A program made the translations under genes and the position numbers. The notes under the pieces are model-generated. The model worked only from the letters and a program-made list of their open reading frames with translations. It was not told the DNA's origin and did no database searches. A stretch of 64,000 nucleotides of DNA. It comes from Ectocarpus siliculosus (lineage: Eukaryota > Sar > Phaeophyceae > Ectocarpales > Ectocarpaceae). Shown here in pieces: positions 24,801-36,585 of the stretch (positions within the stretch are counted from its first letter, which is position 1; each line of letters begins with the position of its first letter). The stretch covers positions 4,350,265-4,414,264 of the forward strand of contig FN649733.1 of NCBI GenBank assembly GCA_000310025.1. The letters are read 5' to 3'.

Positions 24801-25883
24801 GACTACGTCTCCCACGGGTTTCTCTTCGGACCAGAAGGAAACAAGATCTGCTACATCTCCGACGTCAGCCGAGTGCCGCCGGAGAGCATGGAGTTCTTGG
24901 AGAAACACGGACCGATGCAGCTGCTGGTCTGCGATGCTCTCATGGTGTCCAAGAAGCACCGCACTCACTTTTGGTGAGATTTTTTAAAGAAAACATTGTC
25001 TTCGTTGCTCGTTCGTTTGTGTGTGTTGCCCTTTCATTGCCTCCCTCCCGCCCAAAATTGTGTAAATCACGTCCAAAAACTTGCATATGGAACTCACTGG
25101 GCGATGGTAGTTCGTTGCTCCCACGATTTAAAGTCAAGGAGAAATTGTTTCTGGCGCGAAACGGGTGAGCGCAACTACGGTGTGGTCATGGACATTAATT
25201 TGCCATGTCAGTACATGAATTCCCGACTCCAATGTTCAGGAGATTGCGTTTATGCTGCTGTACATGTAGTCCACATGGTGAAATATTGAGTACCACTTTG
25301 AGATATTTCGGTGACTCATCCCTCAGTAAGCCATCCCCAGCATAAATCCTCGCCCGTTGCTCGTATCCCACGTGTTGTCACCGCTTTGGTACTCCTGTAA
25401 TCCTAGATGGGTAGGCGATTGGTTATTGTACATGTTGTCTCACAACCATGGCTCTCGACCGAAGCATGTGCCCTTCAAGAAACAAGGTATCACCCCGCCC
25501 CCCATTTTCTGATATCCTTCGATCAGCACGAGGTGTTTGGGCGTAGGTAGGACACGTGTGTACTGCATGAAACGACCAATGCAGTCTGCAGCATGAGTCT
25601 TAACTCTAACCCGCTCACCCACTAACTCACGCATCCCTCCCTGCCCTGTAACCCCTCTCTCTACACTTGTTTTGTATCGATCGGCTGATTTTTCACCAGT
25701 GTCGAGGACAGCGTGGTGTTGGCAGGCCAGCTCAAAGCCCGGAGGACCTTGCTCGTGGGTCTGGGCAGCGACATCGAGTACCACGCCACTAACGCGATGC
25801 TGGCGTCCCGAGAAGAAGAAGAGTTGGGCATGCCGCACGTGCGGCTTGCCTACGACGGACTCGCCGTTGATGTCGACTTGTGA
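21889..25883 (+). CDS. PhnP-like metallo-beta-lactamase-fold hydrolase (partial model)
   Basis: Confident exons: 21889-22093, 22266-22353, 24536-24593, 24756-24973, 25700-25883 (TGA). Joins 21889-22093/22266-22353 and 24536-24593/24756-24973/25700-25883 are in phase. Family motifs in order: IDTGKTWREGAIRWFPR, the metal motif THDHADAMLGLDDVR, LEITPFPVMHGEDY, ISDVSR, and a C-terminal ARRTLLVGLGSDIEYHATNA. This order is typical of the PhnP/Arabidopsis At1g30300-type branch of phosphodiesterase-like hydrolases. A 22-codon Ser/Asp/Glu-rich insert sits in the first exon before the IDTG strand. Missing: the N-terminus (expected GTGxSxGxP strand and Cys pair) and the segment between THDHADA and 24536; the phase there (0 to 2) demands at least one more exon. 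A frame at about 23415-23563 containing GFPYLP and a GTAAAG donor is a candidate, but its phase does not fit simply. The usual C-terminal TH is GS here. Substrate unknown. Confidence 0.75.
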
Positions 25884-28458
25884 ATGGCCCTTGGGCAGCT
25901 GCGTAGTCAGGACTTGGGTGTAGTCAACGAGCTCGACTTTGGGGTAGCGGACCATGTCTACCAGCATATTGTATTGTGAAGCCGTTGAAGCGCGATGCCG
26001 TTGGAGGGTCGACGACGATCGATCCAACATGAAAATGCTGACGTTAACGGTTGGATACTTTGATTGACTTGGGTGACAGAGCGGAGATATCGTCCCTGTA
26101 GTCTTTGTGGGTGGATCGGAGTTCACAACATTGGGCATGGAGGGCATGCTGTGTGGAATGTATATGAACGGAAATTTCGAAATTGTGATGGCCAACATGG
26201 CGCTCGTTGGAGAGCACATGGCGGAGAGAGACCACCGCGAACACTCAGCAATAGCCACGGAATCTTGGAACTCCTTGGAATCCTACAAAAACGCCGCCCT
26301 GCCTGCGGAACGGGTCTATGTATGGTTGTGTTTGGAAATAAATTAGTGTGTGCAAGGTCACGTAGTGTCCGTTTGTGCAACAGCAGTTCAGTTTGGCCGC
26401 ACATCTCGTTGCTTTCGTCCGGCGGTGAGACCGCGCCCCAGTACTTGTACGCTGCGTTTCTTGTGATTACACACCACGCCGTCACTACTGTCAGGTGTTG
26501 CCGACCAGTGGGCCTGCCTGATCTATATGGCCCTCCCGCACATACGATCGGAGATCCCTGATTTTCACCACGAATGCGACATGTAGTGTAGCCTACCTCC
26601 AACAGCGTCATGGAGGTTCAAGGAGTAATAGGACCCTCATTCAATCATTCGATACCAAGGAAGTCGCTTAATCATCAAAGTACGGAGATTCACAACACTC
26701 CCCGTTCAAAGCACATATTCTATGTGGGTACGATGAGGATGGGCGACTACTGTAGCCTGCTTGCGCGAGTCCTTGGGGGATATCTGGACTGTGATGAGAT
26801 TCTGACGTAGGCCCAATTCTTGTTGACCCGGATGGAGAACAGATTTGAACGTTCCGACAACAACATAAGCACACAAACAAGCAATAGACTACCGAGAGAG
26901 GAAAAGGACAAAATAATGAGGTTGTTCGTGCCGTTTCGACGAACGGTGAGATGTCACGGGAAGGTCGCTCATGTTGGTTCGATGTCTCGTCATGCATACT
27001 CGTCGTCTTCGTCATGGGCTACAAATTTCATTGTGTGGTGATGGATTCCTACCCTACCCTTGTCCTTGCTCCATCATTTTGCTGCGTTCTTCTTTCCTTT
27101 CTCTGACGCCTCCGACACTCGATGCGGCATCGTAAGACCGGCACAGCTTAGTCCGCTTGGCCTCCCGCGGCTACGGTGACGAGCGATTAGGACATCCATG
27201 TCAAGGAACATCCTCATCACCCTTGTCCGCACGTGATTGAAAAAGAGGTCTCGCTCCAAAGAAACTTGCTGAGGTCCACGCAATCTCGAGTCCTCGTTGT
27301 TTACGGCCCCGTTACTTTCTTTACGCTAACTTCTCTAGGCTACCTCTGCCATTGACGAACACGCACAATCACGACCAGCCTTCCGACAGAAAACCTAAAC
27401 TACCATATCGAATAACTGTTGCTCAGCCTACGTGTTCCTCAAAGTTTTTGGGCCGTCGTCACACAAACAAAAACTCATCGAAGAAATTAAACTGAACCGT
27501 GTCTCTTCGATGCCCCCATCCACATGCCGAAATATCGGGCAACTTTTTCCAAGCAAACAGCGACTCTTTCTACAATACTCAAGACACTACTTGTTGCCAT
27601 CCAATTGTAAATTTCCATTGATCGAAAATATTTTCCAAAAACGGTGGACGTGCGCGCGGTAACTTGGCAGGAAGACACGACGTATATATACAAGGAGGAA
27701 CTACCCATCCAATACCTCTCCCCGCAAGGCTATCGAACGGGAATCATAAACCCTTTAAAAAAGGGTTGATTTAAAAAAGGTCTACTGCACCCCAAACGTC
27801 CCTGCAACCCTTTCCCGAAAAAAAAAAATAATACCATCCCTCCAGAAGTTTGTCGCAAACGTTTCGCGACGGTTTTCGCCTCGATCTCTACGATTGGTTA
27901 CCGTATTCGCTGGGGGCAGTGGTGACGCCAGCAGGGCAGCCAGCGACGCGCTTGGAGCACAACCGTCACGACAATCTCCACCAGGATGAACCACGTAAGA
28001 ATGTACGAAGCGAGCATATCGTCCACAGTATCCTGCATCACGGAGGACCGAACGCTCGGGGGTGAGCGACAAGATATGCCAAGGGCGTAGTGGCCACAAC
28101 CATACCCCTACAAATGCCCCGGAGAGAATCGAAGTACGTCGTGTTGGGTTAAACAAGGTGCATTCCTTTCGCGGCATGAATCCGGCCACAAACGTAACCC
28201 GCATACGAAAAAAAAAAACAGCATTTGGGATACAGCGACCTCTCTGGTATCCCCCCTATTCTGACCAACGGCTATCGTAACAACGCACTCTTGTTGACGA
28301 TTGGGTGATTCACCATGATTCGGTCGCAGGAAGGAATTTTTCAGTACCCTTGGCCTAGAGCGCTCGTAAAGATAGGTACAAGCTTCTTAGCAATAACTCG
28401 GCTCACCATGATATCGTCGCAGGCAAAATTCACGTTCTGTGCAACGTCCACATGAAGA
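25884..28458. other. intergenic region, no gene seen
   Basis: Lies between the 3' ends of the plus-strand hydrolase and the minus-strand membrane protein. Only short frames without splice support were found; the best, on the minus strand at 27074-27300, is 69 codons with mixed composition and is not called. A_n/T_n runs occur near 27770-27830 and 28205-28215. Confidence 0.5.
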
Positions 28459-29949
28459 TCAACACTGTGGCCCTTTCCGCTGAGATGTCGTTCGAAACAA
28501 ATCAGAACCAGGACAACGTGGTGGCAGCAGAGTGGAGGATTCAGATACGTAGCGTGTGATGACAACGTGGAGCATGCCAACGGGAAACGCACGGTAATTG
28601 AGCAACTGCTCTCTGTAGAAACGGCAACGGCGCCACCTACAAAATAAAGGTCCGTGCACCATCGTTCGTGTCCACCCTCGTGGCCACCCTTCAGTGACCA
28701 CTTCATGTGCTGGTGTCTTGCACTTACCTGCCAAATGTCCGAAGTTCGGGTGGCACGACATCCGCCCCTACTACATTGTTCGGTACTCACCAGAGACAGT
28801 CGCCGTAGGAATAGCGTAGGTCGATGAAGTTCTCCACGCAATAGTCGTAGTCGTTAAGGCAGCCGTACACTGACGTTCGTTCACGTATTTTTGGAGGAAG
28901 GAAGGCCAAGGCACACAGCGCACGTATCGCCGGCGCAGTGGAGGGGGGAAGAGGGAGGGATAAGAAAAACAGTCAACCCCAACGGACCGAACAAATCTTG
29001 GCTTGTACGGCTGGCACACTGTCGTCATGCGGAAGCAATGCTGACAATCTGGGCGCTGATTTCGACGGCGGTGGTACGTGCGATGTCAGGTTCCCCCTGA
29101 TAAACTGGCGGATGCATGTTTGCACTGACCAGTCCATGGAGTGGGTGCAAAGTATGCATTTTCGCCACAGAAACGTGCATCGCTGTTATCTTGTCAAAGA
29201 AAAGAGGACAGACATCTCAGGTCGTCTACATGCCAGACCCTCCCTCCCTCCCGCCTGAGGCGAACGAGCACTCAACAATAGCTCAACGATCTGAATCTCA
29301 CTGGCACCTGCGATTTGGTCGAAGCTCCTTGTTACGCTGATCACGACGGTTATCACCGCCCAGACAATCATTGTCCAGGTAGCGATTTCAACCCCTTGCC
29401 CCGCCTCCGCCATCAGGGTCACCATGACGGAGCAGGCACCGACACCGTAAGCTAGGAACCCGACCACCGGATCTCCCGCGGCCATGTAGTAGCTCTCATC
29501 TAGGATCTCAATCCCCTGTTACACGTGTAACGGATCAGACACGCGCGTGCAAGCTTAAGGAGTCACCCTGGAGACGGCATGGCGTGTGCGCTCCCTCCAA
29601 AAAATACCGGGAATTGCACAAGCGTTCTCTCGCAGCAGGGCTGATTATTGCTGCCAAGTGCTACCCGTTCTTGGTGTATCGTACGCTGTTCTATCCTACA
29701 GGTTCTCGCCTTTCTTCGAATCATGGACGCCAGCCACGCCTGCGTGCCCGCCGTGACGAACAGGAGCAGTCCCATCGCCAAAAGGAACCACCAGGAGCGG
29801 CTCTTATCGGGCAGTCGGCGGGTCTCCACTGGTCGTCGTACACTGCTACGACTGCGGTGGTTGCTCTCTCTTCGAGGGAGAAGTAGCGGGGCCGAGAAAT
29901 CGTCTCCGCTACCTTCGCTTGCTGGGGTTTGGGGCCGAGCGCTACTCAT
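28459..29949 (-). CDS. small membrane protein of unknown function (4 exons)
   Basis: Exons: 29949-29710, 29515-29308, 28869-28791, 28636-28459 (TGA); all phases agree, 234 aa. The start ATG opens a Ser/Pro-rich cytosolic-looking head (about 1-50), followed by three hydrophobic segments: WWFLLAMGLLLFVTAG (about 53-75), VVGFLAYGVGACSVMVTLM (about 98-118) and TWTMIVWAVITVVISVT (about 128-146). A Cys/Tyr/Asp-rich segment follows, with the spacing C-x6-C and further Cys (LNDYDYC, GDCLW, RRC). No family recognised. Intron 1 has a GC donor (AAAG|GCGAGA). The last exon may be read too far: its final 25 codons are Ser/Pro-rich and a different splice there would change the C-terminus. It is transcribed in the same direction as the large FAAL gene but 6.6 kb from it, so a functional link is not implied. 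Confidence 0.65.
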
Positions 29950-32900
29950 TGTCTATGGCCGCTGCGTTCGGGGATAGGGACACACAAGGAGTAGCAACAT
30001 CATTGAGGGCTATTCGTTCGGATGGCAATTTGGTTGGAAGGCGCGCTCTTGCCAATATCATAAAGATACTACATACCGCACAAGGCTTGTGGGGGTTAGG
30101 TGGCTTGCCTCCCGGGGCGACGCAAGAGGACATGGCCAATGTCATCACGGTTGCATCGTTGCGCCTCAGCATTCGGTAGTGCCGGATTTCCGTACAACCT
30201 GCGGAATGTGCGTCATGTGCGGGTTGGCTTTTCGGTAGACCGTGACTTTTTGCGTGTGCGTGAGTGCGTGCTGTTAGGCTAGCGGCGTTTTTGCCGCAGA
30301 TCCTACTGCTGTAACCCGCTGCGTCCGATCGCTCGCTCTTATGTATTTGTCCGTAATGCTCATGGTCTGCGGGAACGCGTGCATGCGTTGGACAAGAACG
30401 AAAAGTCTTCCTATTCATGCAAAATAAGTTTTGCTTATGGTGCGAACGTTTTTTGGTTCGGAATAGTACACCTCCTGGCGACTTTGAGCCAGTCGAGGTA
30501 ACTTTGGGCGTCGATTGCACCCCGTGCCACGGATGCCTGGCGGTCCCTGGGCAGGCGCGGAAATGTTACGACGAGCCTCCGGCGTGCCCCTGAGAAGAAA
30601 CCGTGAGAAACACTCGTTGCCATAAGAGGAAGTTGGGCCGAAGCACGATAAACATCGAAATGATACATGTACATATACGACACAAGGTAACACACCCCGG
30701 GGGTGACATATTGCCTCTTAAAAACATACCACAAGGTGCTGTATTCTGTTTGTGTGGGGGTGCCATCTTGCGTAGCCCGGGCGATACAGTGTAGGTCGAG
30801 GGAGCAATGGAAGGAGGCGTGATAACCAAGGACGTTTGGTAGAATACCACTGCCGCACACTTGCACGGACCGAAGTAGTGTGGAACCTGTAAGGGTGTGT
30901 GTTAGCACAGCCTACAAAGAATTACGTACTACCGTGCCAGCGGCCACAAGTGCAGAGGGTGTCGTATTGAGGGGGTGTAAGCAAAAAAAATACCTACGGC
31001 TGAAACACTTTTTGCGGTGTGTGTGCGGGGGTGATAGGACTGACAACACTGCTTACAGTCCAGTTCCTGCCCAGTCGCGTGGAAATGAGGGGGGGAGTGA
31101 TGGCAGGAGGTGACCATCTCATCCCCCCGGAGATGAATGCCAACTGCGCTTCCTCGACAAGAGCGAAAGAAGGTGTTGGAATGTAATGAAAAACAACTCT
31201 CCGTTCCTTACTACCACCTGGCACCAAAGAGAGTACGCCAACAAGGCGGGGGAGAGGTAAACGTTCGTACGTTGCAGTTCTCACCCATACAGCGTGGTTT
31301 CCCCGACTGCAGTGTATTGTATGTCCCGCATTGTGTGCTGTGTGTCATCACCGGCGTAATGGAATAGTAGCATGGGCTCAGTGATTTCATGCGTCCTAAC
31401 CTCAGGGTTTGATATCTTGTGTAACCTGGGAGGTGTTTTGGGCTCCTTGTTTGGGATCCAAAAATATAAAATAGCACAGGGCGTTGAATTCTGTGGGGGG
31501 TATCTTATGTGCGTGTGATATCTTGTGTCGCATACGGTACGGGTACACGACAGGTCAACGAAGGTCGCCCCAGCAGTGTCTCCGCGGGATGCACATGTTG
31601 AAATCCCACCGTGTACTGCAGAGACCAAGAGCCCCTCTTGTCGTGAGGTGAGAAATCGGCTCGTTGTTCTACAGGGCAGAACCCGATGCCTCCTTTTAAG
31701 AGGTGTCCACTTTCGTGTGTTCATGCAACCCAAGCCAGGCCAAGGCGACCGACCACCCACGAGAACAAGTAAAGCGTACAAAAGCATACAATAGCAAGCA
31801 CTTGGGCAATACAATGGGGAAAAGGTACCGTAGAAAGCACTTGGGCTACACAATGCGTAAAGTTTTCTTGGTGAATACAGCAGGTGTGATGTTTCTGGAT
31901 GGCAGCATCAAATATGTCACGGTGTGTTGGGGTCACAGCAGTAGAGAGTGCTCCCTGTGGTGGGCCGTAGAAATAAGGCTAGTCGCCGGTGAAATCGGGT
32001 GAAAGACATGGAACAGCAAAATCCAACTTGTGCCATACTCTGGACAGTGTCGGGTGCCCGGTATAAGACAGGCCAACTCCCTATTCGGTCATGAACAAGG
32101 GCCCATGCTAAAATCGCTTTTTGCTGGCATTAAGACGTTGTTGTAAGGGGGAAAGTCTTCAGTACAAAGTGTGAGCGAGACGCGGCGAGCTGCAGGCAAT
32201 ATAATAACCCTTGGCCAGGTGCAGAAGGGAGTAAGTACCCTACAGCACAAGCATGTCCTACGTCTGTCATAGCCGATGCTGCTTACTGCTGGTGGATATA
32301 AAATAGGCTCGTATGGTTTACGGCATGGCACGTATAGGCGGCGCTCCTGTAGACTAGCCTGATAGCACGTGTTCCGCCTTTCAAACGGCGGCCTCCTCTG
32401 TCCTGTGCCTACGTTCTCTCGGCGCAGACGGAAACCGACCCGGTGGTGAAGACGGTCTAAATTTTTCAAACAACAAGGTAACACAACGGCGGAGAAAGTT
32501 CCAACGACAAAGAATAAAAGTCAAGACAATGGACCGAGTTTGTCCATAGTACAGCTGTGGTGGCCGTCGGGAACGACAATATGCCAGGCACGCCTGAGCT
32601 TCTGCTTTTTTGGGACAACACTGCTGTAACTGCTGTTACCGAACAAAAAGCGCGGTGGAATGATTGTTACCTCGGCGAGCGTGTTTTCACATTCAACACG
32701 AAATACACAGCCAACCGAGGCAGATCTATTGAGGTGTGTTCAAATCGCTACAGCACTAAATGATACCACAGCAGTACACTGCTGTGGAGGTACAGCGTAC
32801 AGAGCCATGTCGCCTGTTCACGGCATGGATGGGTTGCGTAAGTCTTACAATACATTGAAGGTGTCCGCGTACAGAGTATGTGTGTTCTGTATGTGTACAG

Positions 32901-33459
32901 TAGGATATGCATATGTACATGAACGGAAGCCAACGGCGAACAAGGCTTGTGCATACAAGCCTCAGCGTTCAACCTGTGGACTGCTGTACAACCTCAAGTC
33001 TACTGTAGTCTACGCTCTGCAGCAGCAACTGCTTGCCGGGTGATGTCAGCGCCCGCCCGTGCGTGTAGACTACACGCCGATTCGCTGATCGTCGAGGTCT
33101 AAATGCAATTGCGACTCTCTTCCCATGTCGGCATGGTGGGTTTTGGGATAACGATACTGCACGTACAGTAGTGCTGTTCGAGAAAGATGGAACGCGCGGT
33201 CCTGGTGCAGTCTATACGGCCGCGGCAGCAATGCACATGTCACATCACCTCACACACACGCTTTGGTGTAGCAACGCTGCTGCCGTAGACCGTTAGCCCT
33301 CGAGAGGCCCCATGCGTTCAAATCGCTGTAGCGGTAAAAGAACAGAGCCGTCTACCGTAGCCGGAGAGGCGTCGGCCTCCTTTTCACGGAACGTGGTCAT
33401 GCAGAGGCAGTCAAGATGACCCAACACCCCCATGTCTAATAAGTTCGCTCATGTCCTCG

Positions 33460-33945
33460 TTACACTCGCACTCGCCTCCTCCAAAAAGAGCGCTCGCCCC
33501 GGGCCTGCTTCTTCTCCGTCCTAAAAAACCGCCTCGTGTAGCTTTTCAGGTAATTGGCATCCACGCAGCAGCACCGCGACTCCACCTTCTCTCCAATGTC
33601 TCCACCCACCCTCTCCTCGTATGTTTGCTGCCCCACACCCAGCACGTCAAGATCTGCCTCCTCAGCTGCAGCTTCGCAAACGGGGGGCCGGTAGGGGGCA
33701 CGCAGACAGGAACAACGAAGTACAACGGCTGTGTTGCTGTCACTGCTGCTGTTTGCGACTGCACCTGCCGGGACTGTCAAGTTGCCGTTACCGTGTTTGC
33801 CGTACTCCCCAGGCACTGACATAGGCCTAGCCCTATTGCTTGCGAATCGACCGGATGAGCTGCGGTTGGCGAGATCGGGAATGTGTTCTGGTGGACCATA
33901 CCATGCATGTGCATAGGACGGAGCTGTTTTTCTTTTTTTTTCCAA
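33460..33945 (-). CDS. hypothetical exon or short gene, GC-rich, basic C-terminus
   Basis: Open frame of 161 codons, clearly more GC-rich and codon-structured than its surroundings. The first part is Asn/Ser/Gly-rich, the middle acidic (AAAEEADLD), and the end strongly basic (WRRRVRV, then stop). No family recognised. The true exon may begin at an internal acceptor rather than at the frame's first ATG. The opposite strand also has open frames here, but with poorer composition. Confidence 0.3.
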   Translation of the reverse strand: MEKKRKTAPSYAHAWYGPPEHIPDLANRSSSGRFASNRARPMSVPGEYGKHGNGNLTVPAGAVANSSSDSNTAVVLRCSCLRAPYRPPVCEAAAEEADLDVLGVGQQTYEERVGGDIGEKVESRCCCVDANYLKSYTRRFFRTEKKQARGERSFWRRRVRV

Positions 33946-35340
33946 GATGCAACTACTCTATCTAGGACGAGAGATGGCGAGAAATTTCATGCATGCAATG
34001 CATGACGACAATTTCTATCCACACCCACAATATCTAAGTCTCAGCAGGTGTGAGGCTGATAAACATCCACGATCTGGTCAGGCGTAGAAGATCCTTCCAC
34101 ACACCGGTTATTGCTGTAGCTCACCTCTGTAATCTGGACTTGGACGGGCCGCGCTGAAACTTTTACACACAACACCTCAACGAAGGCGACGACGGCATTG
34201 ATTGAGTGCGAAGGAGGAGGAGGAGGAAACGTACGAACATTCATGCATGTATGTGTGTGCGGGAGGCGGGGGAGAGACCAGGAGAGGGCGGGCATAGATG
34301 TGGAAAAGGTGGCAGCCAATTTAAATATTACAGCAGTGAGTGAGATAAAAAGAGCGGAAGGATACTGTAGGGAACTACAGCAGTATGCACTGCGAAAACA
34401 ACGCACGAACCGTGACGGAGTCCGGCATTTTACTTGTCAACGCTTTTCGGTTTTATTCGCTCGCCCTCTTGCGTGTCGAGTGGGAGCGATGGGTTCTCTA
34501 CCTATGTTTACATTTTCTAGTATATTCCTCCTGTGCCGTCTAAGTTGCGACGTCTGACGGTCTGTGGCCTGTATGTTATGGTTGTCTGGTGTTACTCGTT
34601 TAGATCACGGTATACTGCTGTGGTATGTAGTCTAGTCTTAAATACTTCACAGAAACAACATGTCGGCGAGCCGCCGTGAGCTACGTAGCTGTTCGTCGAT
34701 AGCTAGAAGTCAGATCGCAGGACGAGGGGAGCTGTGTGATCAGTTTTTGTTTGGGTGACCCCACGGCGGTCCAGCAGCGGACTTCTGTGTACTTTCCTTT
34801 TTCTCGTTTCCTTGAACACTGCCGATTTGAATATGCACGACTTATTCGACAAGTATCATCCTTGGGCAATCCACGGGTTCGAGAGAGAGCAAGCTTCTTA
34901 GACGATGCGTCGAACGGCAGTTATGACTGATGGGGTACAGAGTTCATCTGTTTAGCCCTTAGCTGTTGACAACTGTGTCGTTGCCCATGCATACGCATAC
35001 CTGTAGAGGAGTCCTCTCACAAGAAACATGACAAGGTTGCGGGAGCGGATTCTAGACTTCTTTTTTTTTTCTCCCATCATTGGATTCTGTCGTCTGCCCC
35101 TCTGGCCCCTATCCTCCGCTTCTACTAGCTAGACGACCCACCCGGGGTCACATAGGAGGGGGGGGTTGGACCCCCTCCTGCAGTTCCTGCCTGAGGTATT
35201 TTTATCGCGAGAAGGGTACAGCAAAATCCCTTCCCTCGCGACTTATGAAATCGATCGAGTTTACTAAATAACAACGAGCTTCGCAGCGCGTCGCTTCCAA
35301 CTTAGACCAGGATTTATTCAGTGAGAAATATACTCACTTT

Positions 35341-35410
35341 GCCGGGACTCGAACCCATGACCTGGCCCTTAGTAGGCTGCGAGGTTGCCCACTAGACCAC
35401 CGGGGCGACC
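35341..35410 (-). repeat. tRNA-derived SINE head
   Basis: On the minus strand the sequence reads GGTCGCCCCGGTGGTCTAGT (A-box) and, 45 bp on, GGGTTCGAGTCCCGGC (B-box). It shares the A-box block and the TTCGAxTCCCGGC block with the SINE at 60497. A real tRNA is unlikely: the 3' segment after the T-loop does not pair with the 5' acceptor stretch. The body continues toward lower coordinates, with a CAAAGTGAG motif also found in the 60497 copy. Confidence 0.6.
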
Positions 35411-35626
35411 GGTGTGCTAGACTCTCCCCGTCCCGTCCCCGTCCTTCCGTGTTAGGGTCAGCGAGAGCTGTGTACGACCTCCTCCCAAGCCCACGAATAA
35501 AATTTTTCCGTCAGTGGGTGATGACGATGGTGATGAATGCTGTTCCAGGTTCCAGGGTATAGCATCGTCCACGAAACCGACGGATCTACTGTATGCCAGA
35601 ATCAATCAGCAAACCTCCCCAGTAGA

Positions 35627-35845
35627 CTAGTAGTGAGCATATTGGAGAGGATCGTCCAAATCGCCGTGGAACGCCTCGTCTCCAACTCGCTTGGGAAACT
35701 TGGTTCGGATTGTGCTTTCGGTGCCCAGATTGTTCCATTCGAGGAAGATCGTGATAGCCCCGCCGTTGGTTCGACCGGCAACGTTTCGGGGTGGCCTCTT
35801 CGACGACGGCAGTGACTCCTGAGCTGCCCTGCCCAAGTTGCGCAA
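35627..35845 (-). CDS. candidate exon of unknown protein
   Basis: A 72-codon frame ending in TAG at 35627. The second half reads like folded protein (GGAITIFLEWNNLG, then a charged segment ending LQYAHY). No family recognised and no upstream exon was linked. It may be a terminal exon of a lost or unmodelled gene between 35850 and 36585. Confidence 0.25.
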   Translation of the reverse strand: MRNLGRAAQESLPSSKRPPRNVAGRTNGGAITIFLEWNNLGTESTIRTKFPKRVGDEAFHGDLDDPLQYAHY

Positions 35846-36585
35846 CCGTCGTGGAAATATCGTCTCTTCACGCTTCTCACGTATCCTAAATTCTCGTCAC
35901 CACCTAGCGGTGATCCTGCAGATGAAGGTAGGAGTATTAGCGTCCGCTCTCTCCAAACACCCAACGACCGTCGTGTTTTTCAGCGGAACCGATTTAGGCG
36001 TGGGGGGCGGTTTTCCCACGACACTTACGAACTAGACCCAAGGGTATGATGTCATGTTTGAAAATACAACCAGTGGGAAGTGCCTTGACGCTGACCAGAG
36101 TTCGAAAAGTGCCCATACGGTCGACCTTGATTAATTTTGTGGTTTTTTTCACCCAAGAGGTTTGGAAGAATACGTACCAGACCGTGGGATGTTCCACGAA
36201 ATGCGGCCTTAGACTACACATACATGTACAGACGACACATACATGAGGACAACTGTACAACCTCCTACCCACGCAGTGTTGAACTCAATATTCGATTCAA
36301 CACAAACATTGCCGACGCAAGTTTTGGGCAGTTCGGGGTTGGCTCTACGCGGGGCCATCGTCTGCTAGTAAACGCCTTCGCCAGCCGCACGGTATCTAGC
36401 TACATTTAGAGACCTCGCCGTCTGCAACCATTGCAGCCTATCACTCCCCGGAACAACCCGAGGTTCGAGCAACATCCTTCAATGTGCAATTGATCCCTCC
36501 GTCGTCTATCAGCCGGTCGGTACAGAATAGAGGATTGCCGTGTTCCCAAGAGAACTGACTCATTACCAGCACACTTGGATCAAAA

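Larger units (their letters stand above)
29950..36585. other. region with fragments only
   Basis: No complete gene was built here. Two minus-strand stretches look coding-like and are listed separately (33460-33945 and 35627-35845), as is a tRNA-derived SINE head (35341-35410). A possible exon on the minus strand at about 34195-34124 ends VQVQITE with a GTGAGC donor and could belong with 33945-33460. The rest, about 30000-33400, shows only short frames. Confidence 0.4.

Noticed and set aside
25440-26258. 272-codon minus-strand frame
   Set aside because: Antisense to the final hydrolase exon (25700-25883) and its flanks; composition is irregular and no motif is present.
26107-26346. 79-codon Met-rich plus-strand frame
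   Set aside because: Composition is biased, with no splice partner or motif; the opposite strand is equally open.
35341-35410. Functional tRNA gene on the minus strand
   Set aside because: A- and B-boxes are present, but the acceptor ends do not pair and the T-stem is imperfect; it fits a SINE head.
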